This document shows, in pieces, positions 10,671-22,700 of a stretch of DNA of 64,000 nt (within the stretch, counting starts at the first letter, position 1; every line of letters begins with the position of its first letter). A model generated the notes under the pieces. It was not told where the DNA came from. It worked only from the letters and a program-made list of their open reading frames with translations, and did no database searches. The position numbers and the translations under genes were made by a program. This DNA is from Brachionus manjavacas (taxonomy: Eukaryota; Rotifera; Eurotatoria; Ploima; Brachionidae). The DNA is taken from NCBI GenBank assembly GCA_019054805.1, contig JAHQIY010000003.1, positions 2,046,001-2,110,000 of the forward strand, in the 5' to 3' direction.

Positions 10671-10855
10671 CGATTATTTCGACAAACATGTTTTGACAAG
10701 TATTAATTGGACAAACATATTTCGACTAAATCAATTTCGACAAGTGTTTATTATGACAAGTATTATTTCAACATAAATTAATTAGACAAAAAAAAATAAA
10801 TTAGACAAGTTTTATTTCGACAAAAAAAAATTAGACAAGATTTAGTTAGACAAAA
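10671..10855. repeat. Array of about ten GACAA words next to a MULE fragment
   Basis: GACAAA/GACAAG recurs about every 12-20 bp, commonly preceded by TTTC or TTA. It lies just downstream of the minus-strand MULE transposase fragment at 10877-11281. Its form resembles the arms of the elements at 8.1 and 63.3 kb, but no clear inverted partner or target duplication was found here. Confidence 0.7.
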
Positions 10856-10876
10856 AATATTTTTAGTAAAAAAAAA

Positions 10877-11281
10877 TTAATATTCAATTAATAAAGATAA
10901 ATTGTATAAAAATTCCATTATTTTCTCACTATTGAAGTCGGTAATTATATTTGTAATATGTTCTTCCAATAAAACATATTTGGTTTTTCTTTTGTTAATC
11001 TCACCAGTGCTCAACTTAATATAAATATTTTCAGTATGAGACTGTTCAAGCTTTAAACTATCTATCAAAGATAACAAATGCGGATGTGATTTAATTGTTG
11101 ATTGCAACGCATTATGCCAACCTTCTAAATTATTGTTAGTTCTCGGAAGGCCTAATCTAGTTCTCTCAAAGCAATTCCACAGTTCCAAGCCAAATCTTGG
11201 AGTTTTACGACTAGGTACTTTGGTTCTTTTTTTGCCACCGATGTAATTATCTTCAAAATATGTAAAATATGTTTTTTACCG
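10877..11281 (-). pseudogene. MULE transposase fragment
   Basis: The minus strand reads YIGGKKRTKVPSRKTP and then the family hallmark RTNNNLEGWHNALQ (about 11130-11090), followed by a helical HPHLLSLIDSLKLEQSHTE segment, ending at a stop at 10877-10879. This is the C-terminal side of the MULE DDE domain. The catalytic acidic residues upstream and the SWIM finger downstream are missing. It is probably a truncated element. Confidence 0.8.
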
Positions 11282-12856
11282 GTTTCCAATTCCTAGTTTT
11301 AACAAAATTTTACAATTTTCTAATCTGTTACTTACTCAATTGTTTGTCTACTTCGAATATTTGACTCAATTTGGCAAAGTTGGGTCTAAATTCTAAGTTT
11401 TAAATGTAAAAAATTATACAAATAAAGCAAATAAAAAAACAAGTAAATAATTTTAATTATCATTTGTCAAAACCAAGCTAATGAACTGATGTTGATATCG
11501 TGTTTAAGCAAGTTTGATCAATTTAATGATACTTTTTTTTTTAATATTTTGATTTTTCATACTTTAGTTGTTCCTGGTATCCTAGAGGAGTTTTGAATAA
11601 ATTAAGAAAAAGGTCGTTTTTATTCTTGGCCTCCTAATAAATCTTAAAAAAAAAGAATTTTTTACCAAATAAAATAATTTAGAAAATTTGGCTCACAGTG
11701 CTAATAGGGGAAAAGTAGCTACAGCATTATTTGAATTGCCCTGATTGAGAGAATCCGAAATGGCAAATGGGGACTCTACCTTTTTTTCATAAACATGTGT
11801 TAAAATTGTTTTCAAAAAATCTTCATTCAGTTTGATTTAGTTTTTTGAAATATATTTTTTTTTCAATTAAATTTCTTAAAAAAAATTGAAATAGTATTAA
11901 TTAAAAAATTTTGTCTTCATAAATATTTTATTCAATTTTATCAAATATAATTTAAAAATTTTGTATTTAATCTTTCTATATAAAAGGCTGCAAATCAATT
12001 ATCAAGGCATCATGTAATAAGCCAACCCAAATGACGCTAATTTTTTCAATTTTTATCAACACTTGTTGGGAATCTTTGTGCAAAAAAGAAAACGTGGTAA
12101 AATGTTTTTTATTTTAAGTGAATGATAAAAAATTTAAAAAAAAATGAATTTAATTTCTAATTTTTTCCCAAATATTTAAGGTGCCCCAAGTCATAAACAC
12201 TAGTTTTGGATTTAAAATTTTTAGCTTTTCCAAAAATTTGAAATCTAATGTAATTTTGTGCGTAGAACTCGAATCTGAAATAATTTTTTCATATGTCATC
12301 TTATTTTTGCTGAATTGCATGAAATAAAAATACAAATTTAGTGCATAAGTTTGAACTGATTTTTTCGAAAAATTAAACTGACTTGGAAACTTAATTTTTT
12401 TTTCTTCAGATAGTAGAGGAAATGTACTTTCTAATCTTGTGTATTTTTTTTCACCCATTCAATAAAAATCCCTAACAATTTAAACGCAAAGTTTTGAAAA
12501 AATTCGATGATTTAGCGTTTTTGGCATTTTATTTCTCCTGTAAAATTATTTCAAAATAGATAATTTTTTTTTATTTAAGAGAACTAAGTCTCCTCTATAG
12601 AAATAGATGGGGGTTTGTTGATATCTTGTCTTAAAAGCATTCTATTTAGATTTAAAATCAGTAAAATATTAATATGTTATTTTGAATTTTATTTTATTCA
12701 TCTAGTTTAGTTAATCTTAATTTAATTTTGTTAATATGAGTTATTTAAAATGAAAATTAAACAAAAAGCAGGGAATTTATGAAAGCGCTCGATTAGGGAT
12801 TAATTTTTTTTCAAAGAACTTTCAATTTTTATATAGAAACTATAAGGAATAGTTAA
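11282..12856. other. AT-rich spacer, one doubtful ORF
   Basis: A 102-codon minus-strand frame at 12150-12458 (starts MGEKKYTRLEST) has no recognisable family and Lys/Phe-rich composition. It may be chance or a worn repeat. Nothing else is supported. Confidence 0.4.
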
Positions 12857-14092
12857 TTAATTAGAATACATCCATATTCTGATTGTTTTATCATCCGAGC
12901 AACTTGCCAAATCACCATTTTGAAGAATTGCTAGTGACCTTATTCCCCCTGTGTGACCAGTCAAAGTCATTTTTTCAGTTCCATCAATTGGATTCCATAT
13001 TTTAATTGTTTTATCGCTTGAACCACTAGCTAAATCACCGTTATTAAGAACTGCAAGTGACAAAACCCTATCCAAATGACCATTTAATGTCATTTTTTCT
13101 GATCTATCAAATAAATCCCATATTTTAATGGTATTATCCCATGATCCACTTGTCAAATCACCATTTTGAAGAACTGCAAGACAAACAACATTACTTGAAT
13201 GACCATTTAATGTCGTTTTTAAAGTTCCATCATTTGGATTCCATATTTTAACTGTTCGATCCCACGATCCACTGGCCAAATCACCATTTTGAAGGACAGC
13301 AAGACAAACAACATAGTTTGAATGTCCACTTAAAGTAATTATTTCACTTCCATCAATTGTATTCCATATTTTTATTTTATTATCATATGACCCACTAGCT
13401 AAATTCCCATTTTGAAGGACAGCAAGACAAACAACATAGTTTGAATGGCCACTTAATGTCATTTTCAAAGTTCCATCAATTGGATTCCAGATTTTTATTG
13501 TATCATCTCTTAATCCATAAGCCAAATCTCCATTTTGTAGAACTGCAAGTGAGGAATGCAAACTTGAATAACCACTTATAGTCATTTTTTCAGTTCCATC
13601 AATTGGATTCCATATTTTAATTGAGTTATCATATGATCCACTAGCTAAATCACCATTTTGAAGAATTGCAATTGAAACTACAGAATTTGAGTGACCATTT
13701 AAAGTATTTTTGACTTGAAATATTAATATTAAGCCTTTTTATTCAATTAAATGATAGTGTTTACTTGCTAGATTCGAATTTGTTTTTGAGCATTTTAATC
13801 TTTTCTCTAAAACAATTGAATTTTTTCTGTTTAGTCTGTTTTCACTTGTTATACAGCCCCTAAAAATAGTACATATTTTATCTCTTAGCATCACCATATT
13901 ACAATCGTTTATTTTCATGCATTCAGTGGCACATAAAAATTGATTTTTTGCTTTAAACTTTATTGATTCTTCATGATTTGTTTCAGTTACAAGAATTTCT
14001 TTTCCTTCAAATCTCTTAAAATACAGTTCAATTTTTTCACCCTTTAATCCGATTATCGTTATCAACAATATTTTATAAATAGCTTGACTCAT
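12857..14092 (-). CDS. PAN/apple-like plus seven-bladed WD40 protein
   Basis: Two predicted exons (14092-13765 and 13713-12857) are joined by a 51-bp intron with GTAAAC donor and CAAG acceptor, giving 394 residues. The intron removes the only in-frame stop, and both exons share a frame. Residues 1-25 include a short hydrophobic run (KILLITIIGLKG) that could be a weak signal or anchor. Residues 45-105 carry a Cys pattern (FLCATECMKINDCNMV..C) typical of PAN/apple modules. Seven WD40 blades of 41 residues follow, each with GH near the start and IKIW at the end. Blades are nearly identical in places (VVCLAVLQNGDLASGS), implying recent amplification. PAN modules act outside cells and WD40 propellers usually inside, so location and ligand are unknown. 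It stands alone on the minus strand, with no operon-like partner. Confidence 0.75.
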
Positions 14093-15154
14093 GTCTAAAA
14101 TACAGAAAAAAAGAAATGTTTACAAGGAATTTTATTTTTTAAAATTCACTTATTTTTTACTAAATTTTAAATAATCGCTTTTTTTCTTTCAAACAGGATA
14201 ACAATAAAATTCATTTCCTCAAATGCCTTTTTTTTATTTTCACTTTTACTTCTCTTTTTGATATTAAACTTTTAAACTTGGATTTCTAATGATGACTTCA
14301 AAATTAAAGCTAAATGAAATTCGAATTTAATTCTAGTTGTATTAGAATTTATGAATTTTTTAGTTGCGGAGAAACAAAAAAGACAAAATCTTTTCAGGTA
14401 ATATGAATTCGAAGCAATTATCTATTCAAATTCAAATAAAAATTTAAAAAATTTACTCTTATAATTTGTATTATTATTTTAGAGCTATTATAAAACCGAA
14501 AAAAAATTTTTTTTTCAACTTCAAGGTTAATCAACAGACAAGAGCCCATGCCTCATGAGACTGATTAACACTTCATTTATTAAATCATTATAAAAATATT
14601 TTGAAAAAATTCAAAATACACAAAATTATAAAGAAAAAAAATGAATAGAGTAATTGATATTTTAGTTATTTGAAAAAATTTAACAGCATCATATTAAAGT
14701 TAAATAATTTAAATTTTGAAATAAAATTTTTATAAATTATATTTATAATATTGAAAATTGAAAGATAAAACGTTTTTTAATTTCTAAGATTTTTTTCCGT
14801 TATTTAAAAACGGAAAAATTTTTAATTAAAATAAATAATTGATTTTAAATTTCATTTGATCAAAACTCAAAAAAGGTAAGCCAGGTTAATCGATAAGATT
14901 AATCAAAAAAAAACTTGATTTGATACTTGATTTTTTTATTTTAGAAATTAAATTTTTATCGATAAAAAATTGCTTTCCAAGTTTTAAAAATATATCCTGG
15001 AGATACCTGGAGTTATAATTAATATTAGTAATTTGAAATTACATTTAGAGAATAATCCTGTATTTTTACTACCTAAAAAAAGAATAACATTTTTAGGAAT
15101 CTTGAAGTTGAGGATCAATTCAAAATATCATTTCATTTCGAAGTAGTGTTGGGA
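14093..15154. other. AT-rich spacer upstream of the PAN-WD40 gene
   Basis: No coding or repeat structure recognised. It would contain the promoter of the minus-strand gene, but no element can be singled out. Confidence 0.4.
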
Positions 15155-15470
15155 TCCGTACAAGCGGACACCAGCCAAAAATTTTAAGAACTGAGACCGT
15201 GGCCGCATTAGCCCCGTCATTTTGCCGGTCAGCCAGGTGGTCTTATTTTTGTACCGCCAAAATAAACGCTCAAAAAATAAGTGCAGACAAAAATATGGCC
15301 AAATTCATGACAGTTGGTCACGTAAATTGAAAAAATCTTTTAAATTTAAAAAAAAAGTAAAAAAAAAATTTTTTTATTAAAATAGTTTTTTAAATAAATC
15401 TTCTTTTCTTAAATTTTCTGAAAGTTTAAGTGACCGCCTGCCTAAAAAATGAAGAACAAAAAAATCTTAA
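15155..15470. repeat. Second copy of the GGTC/GACC repeat family
   Basis: Shares the words GTCAT..TG.CCGGTCAGC.AGG.GGTCTT and CGCCAAAATAAA with the element at 6282-6760 and ends with GTGACCGCCTGCC. It is more diverged and without clean ends. Confidence 0.6.
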
Positions 15471-15559
15471 CGAGTATTAGAAATTTCAAATGCCTTAAAA
15501 AAACTAAAAGAACTAGCTGGTCCTTTATTTTCTTATTTAAAAATTTTTAGAGCCGTATT

Positions 15560-15835
15560 AAGTTTATAGCTCTTTATAAAGAAGGTTTTGAATCAAAATT
15601 TATCGAATATCCAACTCCTTTGTGTAATTGCTACCTAACAATTTCTTCTTTTTTACTTGAACTTTCAAATATTTAAACATGTCTTACCTCTAGCTATTTC
15701 AACTTAGAGTTTTTCATTTTTATTTATTTATTTTTTAATTTTATCTTTTTAATTTTGACATTATATTTATTTTTTTTTATTTTTTTATTCTGAAGGAGCA
15801 TTTGCTATGTATAGATTTACAAATAAATAAAATAA
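15560..15835 (+). mobile_element. 5'-truncated LINE 3' end
   Basis: Codes the last residues of the main LINE (EYPTPLCNCYLTISSF), then a 3' UTR ending TTATTCTGAAGGAGC and an AATAAATAAAATAAAA tail. It corresponds to the ends at 33.1 and 53.6 kb. Confidence 0.8.
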
Positions 15836-16522
15836 AAACATTTTTTGTTTGCCTTTGAAAAAATCATCAATTTTCTTTTAAAAGCCGTTCTCGGTGTCCA
15901 CAGAAATTATTCCAATTCTCTATTAATGTCTATTGGAACCTTTTGCTGCCTGAAAGTAGCCATTGCTTTACACTCTTTCTCATTTAAATTCATCAACCAA
16001 ACATTGACCATTCTACCACTCTATTCACATCATGTTGGAGACTTTTTAGGTCGAGTGAATTTCTTTAGCCGAAATAGCTTTTTAAAACTTGACAAAAATT
16101 TGTTCTAAATAAAAAATTCAACTTGAATTTCAACTAAAAAATTTTTATTGACATTTAAAAAAAAATAAAATAAATCTTAAATATTTTTTATTCAAAAAAA
16201 TTAAAAAAATAATCCTGCCAACTAAGTTCATCGTGTTGAAATTGATGCTAATTTTCAAAAAAAAACTTTCAAAACTAATTATAAAAAAATCGAGGTGTCT
16301 TTTTAAAAATAAGTTTATTGAAATTTATATATGCAGACTTTCACAAATAAGAAAGAAAACTAAAAAAAACTATCTAAGAACGCATGCAAGTTAATATAAT
16401 GCGCATTGAAAATTTCAATTTTTATGTGCATTGCAATTAAGTGTTTATTAAAAAATTTGAATTTTTCTAAAATTTTTACAATTTTTTGCTTTTTCGTCTA
16501 TGTAATCAGAAAGTCGTTTAGA

Positions 16523-16728
16523 ATGAACGAGTCGACCAACAAAGTATGCTGCGGCTTTTTCGTAGACACCCTTAACCGAGTGACCAGCTCGAAAAATATT
16601 CTCAATTTAAAGTCTTGCTTCAAAACGAGCGAAAACGAGCTAGTCGAACAAGACTTTGTCATCAATGACGACTTAAGTCAGTCCGATGTGGACAATTTTT
16701 TAACCTACTGCAATTCTTGGCAACAAAA
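16523..16728 (+). CDS. USP34: USP34 exon 1
   Basis: Starts MNESTNKVCCGFF and ends in NSWQQ, aligning with the N-terminus of vertebrate USP34 (a Cys-rich start and an I/NSW motif). Donor GTACTT. Frame joins exon 2 across a 75-bp intron to give Lys-Gln-Cys. Confidence 0.8.
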
Positions 16729-19700
16729 GTACTTTTTTGGTCAATTTTTCATTTTTTAAATAAATTTTCAAAAAAAAATTTTATTTTTTTTAAATTTTTA
16801 AAGGCAGTGTGTTTGTATATTCACCAAAGACGATTTAATCGAAAAGTTCCACCACTTTTTGCACCAAATAATATCTCTGTCAATAATAGCCATTAAAAAT
16901 GTGTGCAGTCCTCCGACCGAAAGCGACCAACCGAGTCCACAAGTGCTTAATAGCTCGGTGGACTTTAAAGAAAAGCTGCTGAGCGCGCTCGTCAAAGTGT
17001 TCTCGTTGAACATGCCCCTTTATTTGACTTACAAGCACTTGCTCTTTAACAACCACGGCCGATACTCGCCACTACCTGATTGCTCTTGCTCCAATCTGAG
17101 CCAAGACTCGCTGAACTTGATACAAATTTATTGTATCACTAGTCAAGCTTCGTCGCCTGCAAATAAATCACTAAATCAAGTACTTTTTAATAGAATAAAA
17201 TAAAATATTTGAGAAAAAGATAATGTTTTTTATTTTATTTTTTTCAGGATCTTGACAATTTACCAGTGGAATTTTTAAGAAATATATGTCATTTTGTCGA
17301 CTTGTACGGTCTTGTTTCTATTAAAGAGTGCTTTAATAGCGAACAGTCTATCAATTTACCTCTAAGTTTAGTTCATCTTTTATTCAATTTAATTGTAAAT
17401 GTAAGTTGTTTTTTATTTATTTATCTATATTGCTCATAGCTAGCAAAAAAATAAGTTTTATTAAAAATATTGTTTAATTGATTTATTGATATTAAAATTT
17501 TGTGCGTTTAGTTTTGAAGTAAATTATTATTTAGTTTTTTTTTCAATCAAATTAGAAAAAATTAAACAAATTTTATCTTTAGATATGTTCTTTTAGGCTT
17601 TTACCTTTTTCAATAATATTTTTATGAGTCATTTTTGCTTATAAAAAAAACTATATGTTCCTCGACGAGACTGTTCAAATTTAATTATGTAATCAATTGT
17701 TTGTAAATCATTTAATTGAGATTAGTAAATTTGGTGAAATAAAATTTCTTCATTATTTTTTTATCACCTAAAATTATTTCCTAATTATTATTTTGTATTA
17801 AGTTTTTTTTTTTAAATAAAATACAATTTCAAGAAAATTAACAGCTAAAAAAAATTTTTGATGCATTTAAATATATATTTTTTTTTGCAGAATAATTTAA
17901 CTTTTTTTATCGGCGAATTATGACTTTAAAGCCAACTTTATATAAAATATTCTCTTTTTTTTCTAAAAATTTTTCTTTAGAATAAACCTGTGCCAAGAAA
18001 TGATCTTTGTAAAGGAAAAAATATTTTGATTAAATTTTTTTAATAAAAATTTTGCAGTCTATTTCGATTTAAATCATATTTTCTACAAAGACAATTATTG
18101 GCAATATTTACTTACTGTAAAAAGTTTTTTTGGTACAAAATTTACTATTAGCAAAATTAATTCAAGTGCAATTAAGTGGAAAATTTCATGTAATTTTTCT
18201 AAATAAAGATTAAACAAGTCATTTTTAATAAATTTTAGTCATTTATTACTAAAAAAATTGATAAATAATACCTTTATTTAAACCAAAAATTAAAAATTTT
18301 TATTTGAAATTTTGATCATGAACTTCAATTTGCCTTTTTGTTGCAGTAAACCTAAAATTTCCACATTTTCTAAAAAAAAATGAAAAAAATTAATGAATAA
18401 TCCCGAAACTTTTTTTTATATTATTCATTTTCTTCAATTTGTAAAACTATTAGATAAAAAATTTTAACTTGTTAATTATGTGCATCTTTTTTTAAAATTG
18501 AAAACAATGTTCAATTTAAAAAAAGGTTTTATTATAAATTAAGGTTTAAAATGGCAAGGTAAATACATAAAATGAGCCCAAAGATTCTAATGAAATTGGG
18601 ATGGAAGAATCTTGAGATTTCAGCCAGTCTTAGGTACTTGGCTGATGGCAATTAAAACATCAAAATCCTGGGGGAGTATGCAAGAATTTAGGTAATTAAA
18701 AAATAAAAAGTAATTGTATTTTAAGGGAATTTTATTTATAATGACGAGAGAATTTTTTTTTTAATGGACAGAGATAGGTATTTTTTTCGGCTTTTCTTTT
18801 TTACCATTTCTTAATATTTCTTTAAGATAAAAGTGGCCATTTAATAAAAAAAAATTAAATAATAAAACTAAAAACTAAATGAAAATATTATTTGGTAGAT
18901 AAAGAAATTAATTTATGGAAAATAAATTCAAAATAAAGAAAAATTTTTCTTCTCCAATTGCTTCTAGCTTGAATATTGCCAACGTCAAAGTAATTTTTGA
19001 AATAGCTCTTTTATTTTTTGCTTCAATTAACCTGGTTTAATTTTCCTTTTCGTTTCCAAAGTTCATTTCGGTTATTTATTTGAAAATTTATTTGCTCATA
19101 CTTTTTGGATTATATGCACGTGAATATACAGTGTTGATTTGCTTCCTGGATTTTATCAAATTTTACGTAAAATTACGTAAATTAACTAAATTTGCGTAAA
19201 ATGACTTTTGTAAAAAATAGTAAATTTACGTAAAATTACGTAAAATATTGTAAATATTAGTTAAACCAGATTTTACGTAAAATTTGGTAAATTTCGAACA
19301 TTTTACGTAAATTTATGTATAAAAAAATCTCCAAAAAATTGAAATAATTTGGCATTTTTTTAAAAAAATAGAATTTTCTTTATCCTTTTATTTTCTAAAT
19401 TATCTAAAAAAAAATTACCATAATTAACGTAAATTTTGGTAAAATGTAATTAATTTAATAGTAGAAAATAGTAAAAATGGTGAAAAATGGTTAATTAAAA
19501 TTTAGACATTAAGACTTTTTTAGTTTTCTAGGTACAAGTTATAATATATCAACTAAACTCTACTTGATTTAATACAAAATTAACTTGATAAATTTTTTTT
19601 TTATTTTGAGGATGTGATTATTCTGGTTAATTTCAGTTAACTTTAAATTTAAAATCTCAAGAGATGTAGTTAAAAATTTTACCTTAAAAAATTTAAAAAT

Positions 19701-22700
19701 AAAATAATTTCTTTTTTTTAATTATAAAAAATAAGATCCGCGTTTGGTTAAATTCGACATTTGTAGAGCAGCAAATTTTATCCATCAGACCATTGGCCAT
19801 AAAATACATGTGCAGTTTGTGCGACAAGGATCTGCGTTTGGCGGGCACCCGGAACACAATCGACCTAATGTACGAGTCGTTTAAACTACCGAGTTTAAAT
19901 TCGTACATTAGCCAAACAAGTGAATCAAGCCAGAGCTCGTCATCTAGCGATCAAACAAATCAAGATAATTGTACATTTGAGTTCAAAATTGACTTGGACG
20001 GTCTTACACTGGCCAACAAGTACCTAACATCCAACACACTGACCATTCGATTGTGTGGTGTTGCCCAGATGAGCCTTCAAATAAACGCATGGAGTGAATT
20101 TAACTCTTTGAATGCGGCCAATTTACGTAGCAACACCGCCAAAAATGAACTCGCCGACTGGTTTGTACAGAATAATATTATTGAGTATTTGTACGGACCT
20201 AATCTACATCATGAAGTAAATAATTTTATATTGATTTCTGAAGAAAAAAAATTATCTATTTTTTAAGTTGATTAAAAGAAGTCAGGATATTGTAAACTTT
20301 TTGGCATTCACCAACCGTTTGACTGAAAAGCATCTGGATGTCATCTGGGCATCGGCTCAGGTAAGTCTACTCCCTTTTTGTCAGCATTGTCAAATAAAAG
20401 TCAATCTGAAGTAACTTGAAGTATTGAATTTTTTGAATACATTTCAATTTTGTAAATTTCAGAAAAAAAAACACAACAAAATGGCCCGGAACTTTACTTT
20501 TTTAAAAGGCGAAAATTGGCTCTTTAATGCGACATAACTCAAAAAAACTTATTTCACATAATTTGTAGCTCTATGAGGCAATTATTATCATTTTGTTCTG
20601 TTTGCAGATTAAATTCTAATTAATTATTTTAATTTTGAAAAATTAGTAAAGAAAAAATTTGTTATTTTCTATTAACTGATTCATCCATGAATTTAAACTA
20701 TAAATTTTTTAAAGGATACTTTTATTGAGTATTTGTTAGCAAGATATTTTTAAAAATACAACTTTTTTTTTAAATATAAAAAAATAAATTTATTTTTAAA
20801 AATTAGAATAGATTAATTTTGATAAAAAATTTTCACTGTTAAGATCAATGGTACTAAATCGAACTAAAAATCTTAAGGCCACTGTGACAATGATCGAATC
20901 AGTAAATAATTTAATTTTTTTCAATACGGACCACACCTTTGTTCTTTGGCATGCTTTCTTATTTTAAAAATGCTGAAAAATAAATTTTCCCAAAATATAT
21001 CCTAGGATGGTCACAATTCCTATAAATAAAGGCTCATAAATTTTGACTTGATATTATTTTAATAATATTTAGCCTTTAATTGCAGCATTCTTTAATTTCG
21101 TCTACCAGTACATTAAAATTTAACTTAGAATCAAATCTAATACCAAGAAACTTGATTTCTTTTTGGCTCACTATTCTGTTTCCATAAATTTTTAAGTTTA
21201 GATTATGAAAAGACTACTGAACACGACTTTTCAACTGTTTTCTTCGTTTTCGACTTAAAAAGCCATTGTTCTAGTTCGTTGGTGTATTTATTTATCTTAT
21301 TTTCTAGGTTCCCTTTCTTGTTATAAATGAAGAATGTAACTAGATCATCTGCGAAAAGCAGAGAGTATTCATTCATTCAATTTACTTTGTTTATTTTATT
21401 TTATTTATTTGTTTTCTGTACCGAGCTAAGGCTCCTTTAGAATAAATTAAAAAAATTAAAATAAAAATAAAAAATAAATTTAAAGTTAATAAAATTAGAT
21501 AAAAAAAAAAGAATCAAAATAAAGTAAATAAGATAAAAAAATTAAAGTTGAAAAGAAATAAATTGGAAAAGATTGTTACATGTGGCACATGTTTTAATAG
21601 TTCAAGTTTCAAGATAAAAAGAAGAAATAGTAAGGTAGCAATTACAGAATGAAATTGAGTGTTCAATATATCTTGATTCGAAACCTTCTTTGTATTCCTC
21701 CACCAGTCTGATAATCAATGGAATAGAATGGCTCAGTCCTGTCCCAACATATCTCTCACTCAACTCAAAAAGCCGTTTCGATACTGTTAGCAATTTAAGT
21801 TTATTAAAAGCTTCATGATGCACGATTTTGGAGGGAGTAAATTAAGAATAGATCTGATTGCTGTATTCTGAATTGCTTGTAGTTTTTTGATATTATTTTC
21901 TGAAAATGAATTCAAGCATAGAAAAGAATAGTCTAAAATTGATCCAACTAATGATTTATATAAATTTCCTAGTGTGTTTTGAGTGAGGCCCCATAGTATT
22001 CGTTATTTGTTTTGATTCTTTTTTTTTTTTTGATTTAATTATTTATTTTGTGTGGCCTCAGCGTTAGCTGTTTTAGCCAAGAATAAAAAGAATAGAATAA
22101 AGGTTATTGAAAATTAAAGTTAATAACAAAATATATAAATATAATTAAATATAATAAATAAAATTTTTTAGTCAAAAAATAATAATTCTTTTGAGGATGT
22201 CATTAATATATATACTAAATAAAAGAGGACTAATAACTGAGCCTTGAGGGATACCTGCAGTTATTTGGTATTCTTCGCTCAGATGGTCATTACCTTAAGT
22301 GTGCTAGAGTCTAAAAAGGATCTAATCCAATTAGTCAAGTAGTGAAGTGGATTCATTTTGTAAAATTTTGAATAGACTATTCGCTCCAGTAACTTTCCTA
22401 ACAACTCGTTATACTAATTGGTCTTTAATTGGAAGAATCTTGAGAAGTAGAGGCATTTTTTGAATCATAGTAATGTTCGCAGTTTTCCATGCTTTCGGAA
22501 CTCTACCTTCTCGAAGAGATTAAAAAAAATTAATTAATTTATCATTTATTTATTTGTTTTCTGTAACGAGCAAGAGCTCCTTCAGAATAAATTAATAAAA
22601 ATAAAAATAAAGTAAATTAGCTAAAAAAAAAAGTAAAGAAAGTAAAAAGACATATATTGAAATAAGTTGTTACACGTGACAAATGTTTACATAGTTGAAG

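Noticed and set aside
10671-10855. CRISPR-like spacing of a short repeat
   Set aside because: The words are only 5-7 bp, spacing is irregular, there are no cas genes, and the genome is eukaryotic.
13739-14092. PAN-like frame as a separate short gene ending at the 13739 stop
   Set aside because: A 51-bp GT..AG intron in the right phase spans the stop and joins it to the WD40 frame. Kept as one gene, though transcript evidence is needed.
15845-16108. 87-codon plus-strand frame upstream of USP34
   Set aside because: Phe/Leu-rich, no family resemblance, and not in splice-compatible position with USP34 exon 1.
16406-16522. Upstream in-frame start for USP34
   Set aside because: The extra 39 codons are a Phe/Ile/Lys-rich stretch unlike USP34 N-termini. 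The ATG at 16523 aligns better.
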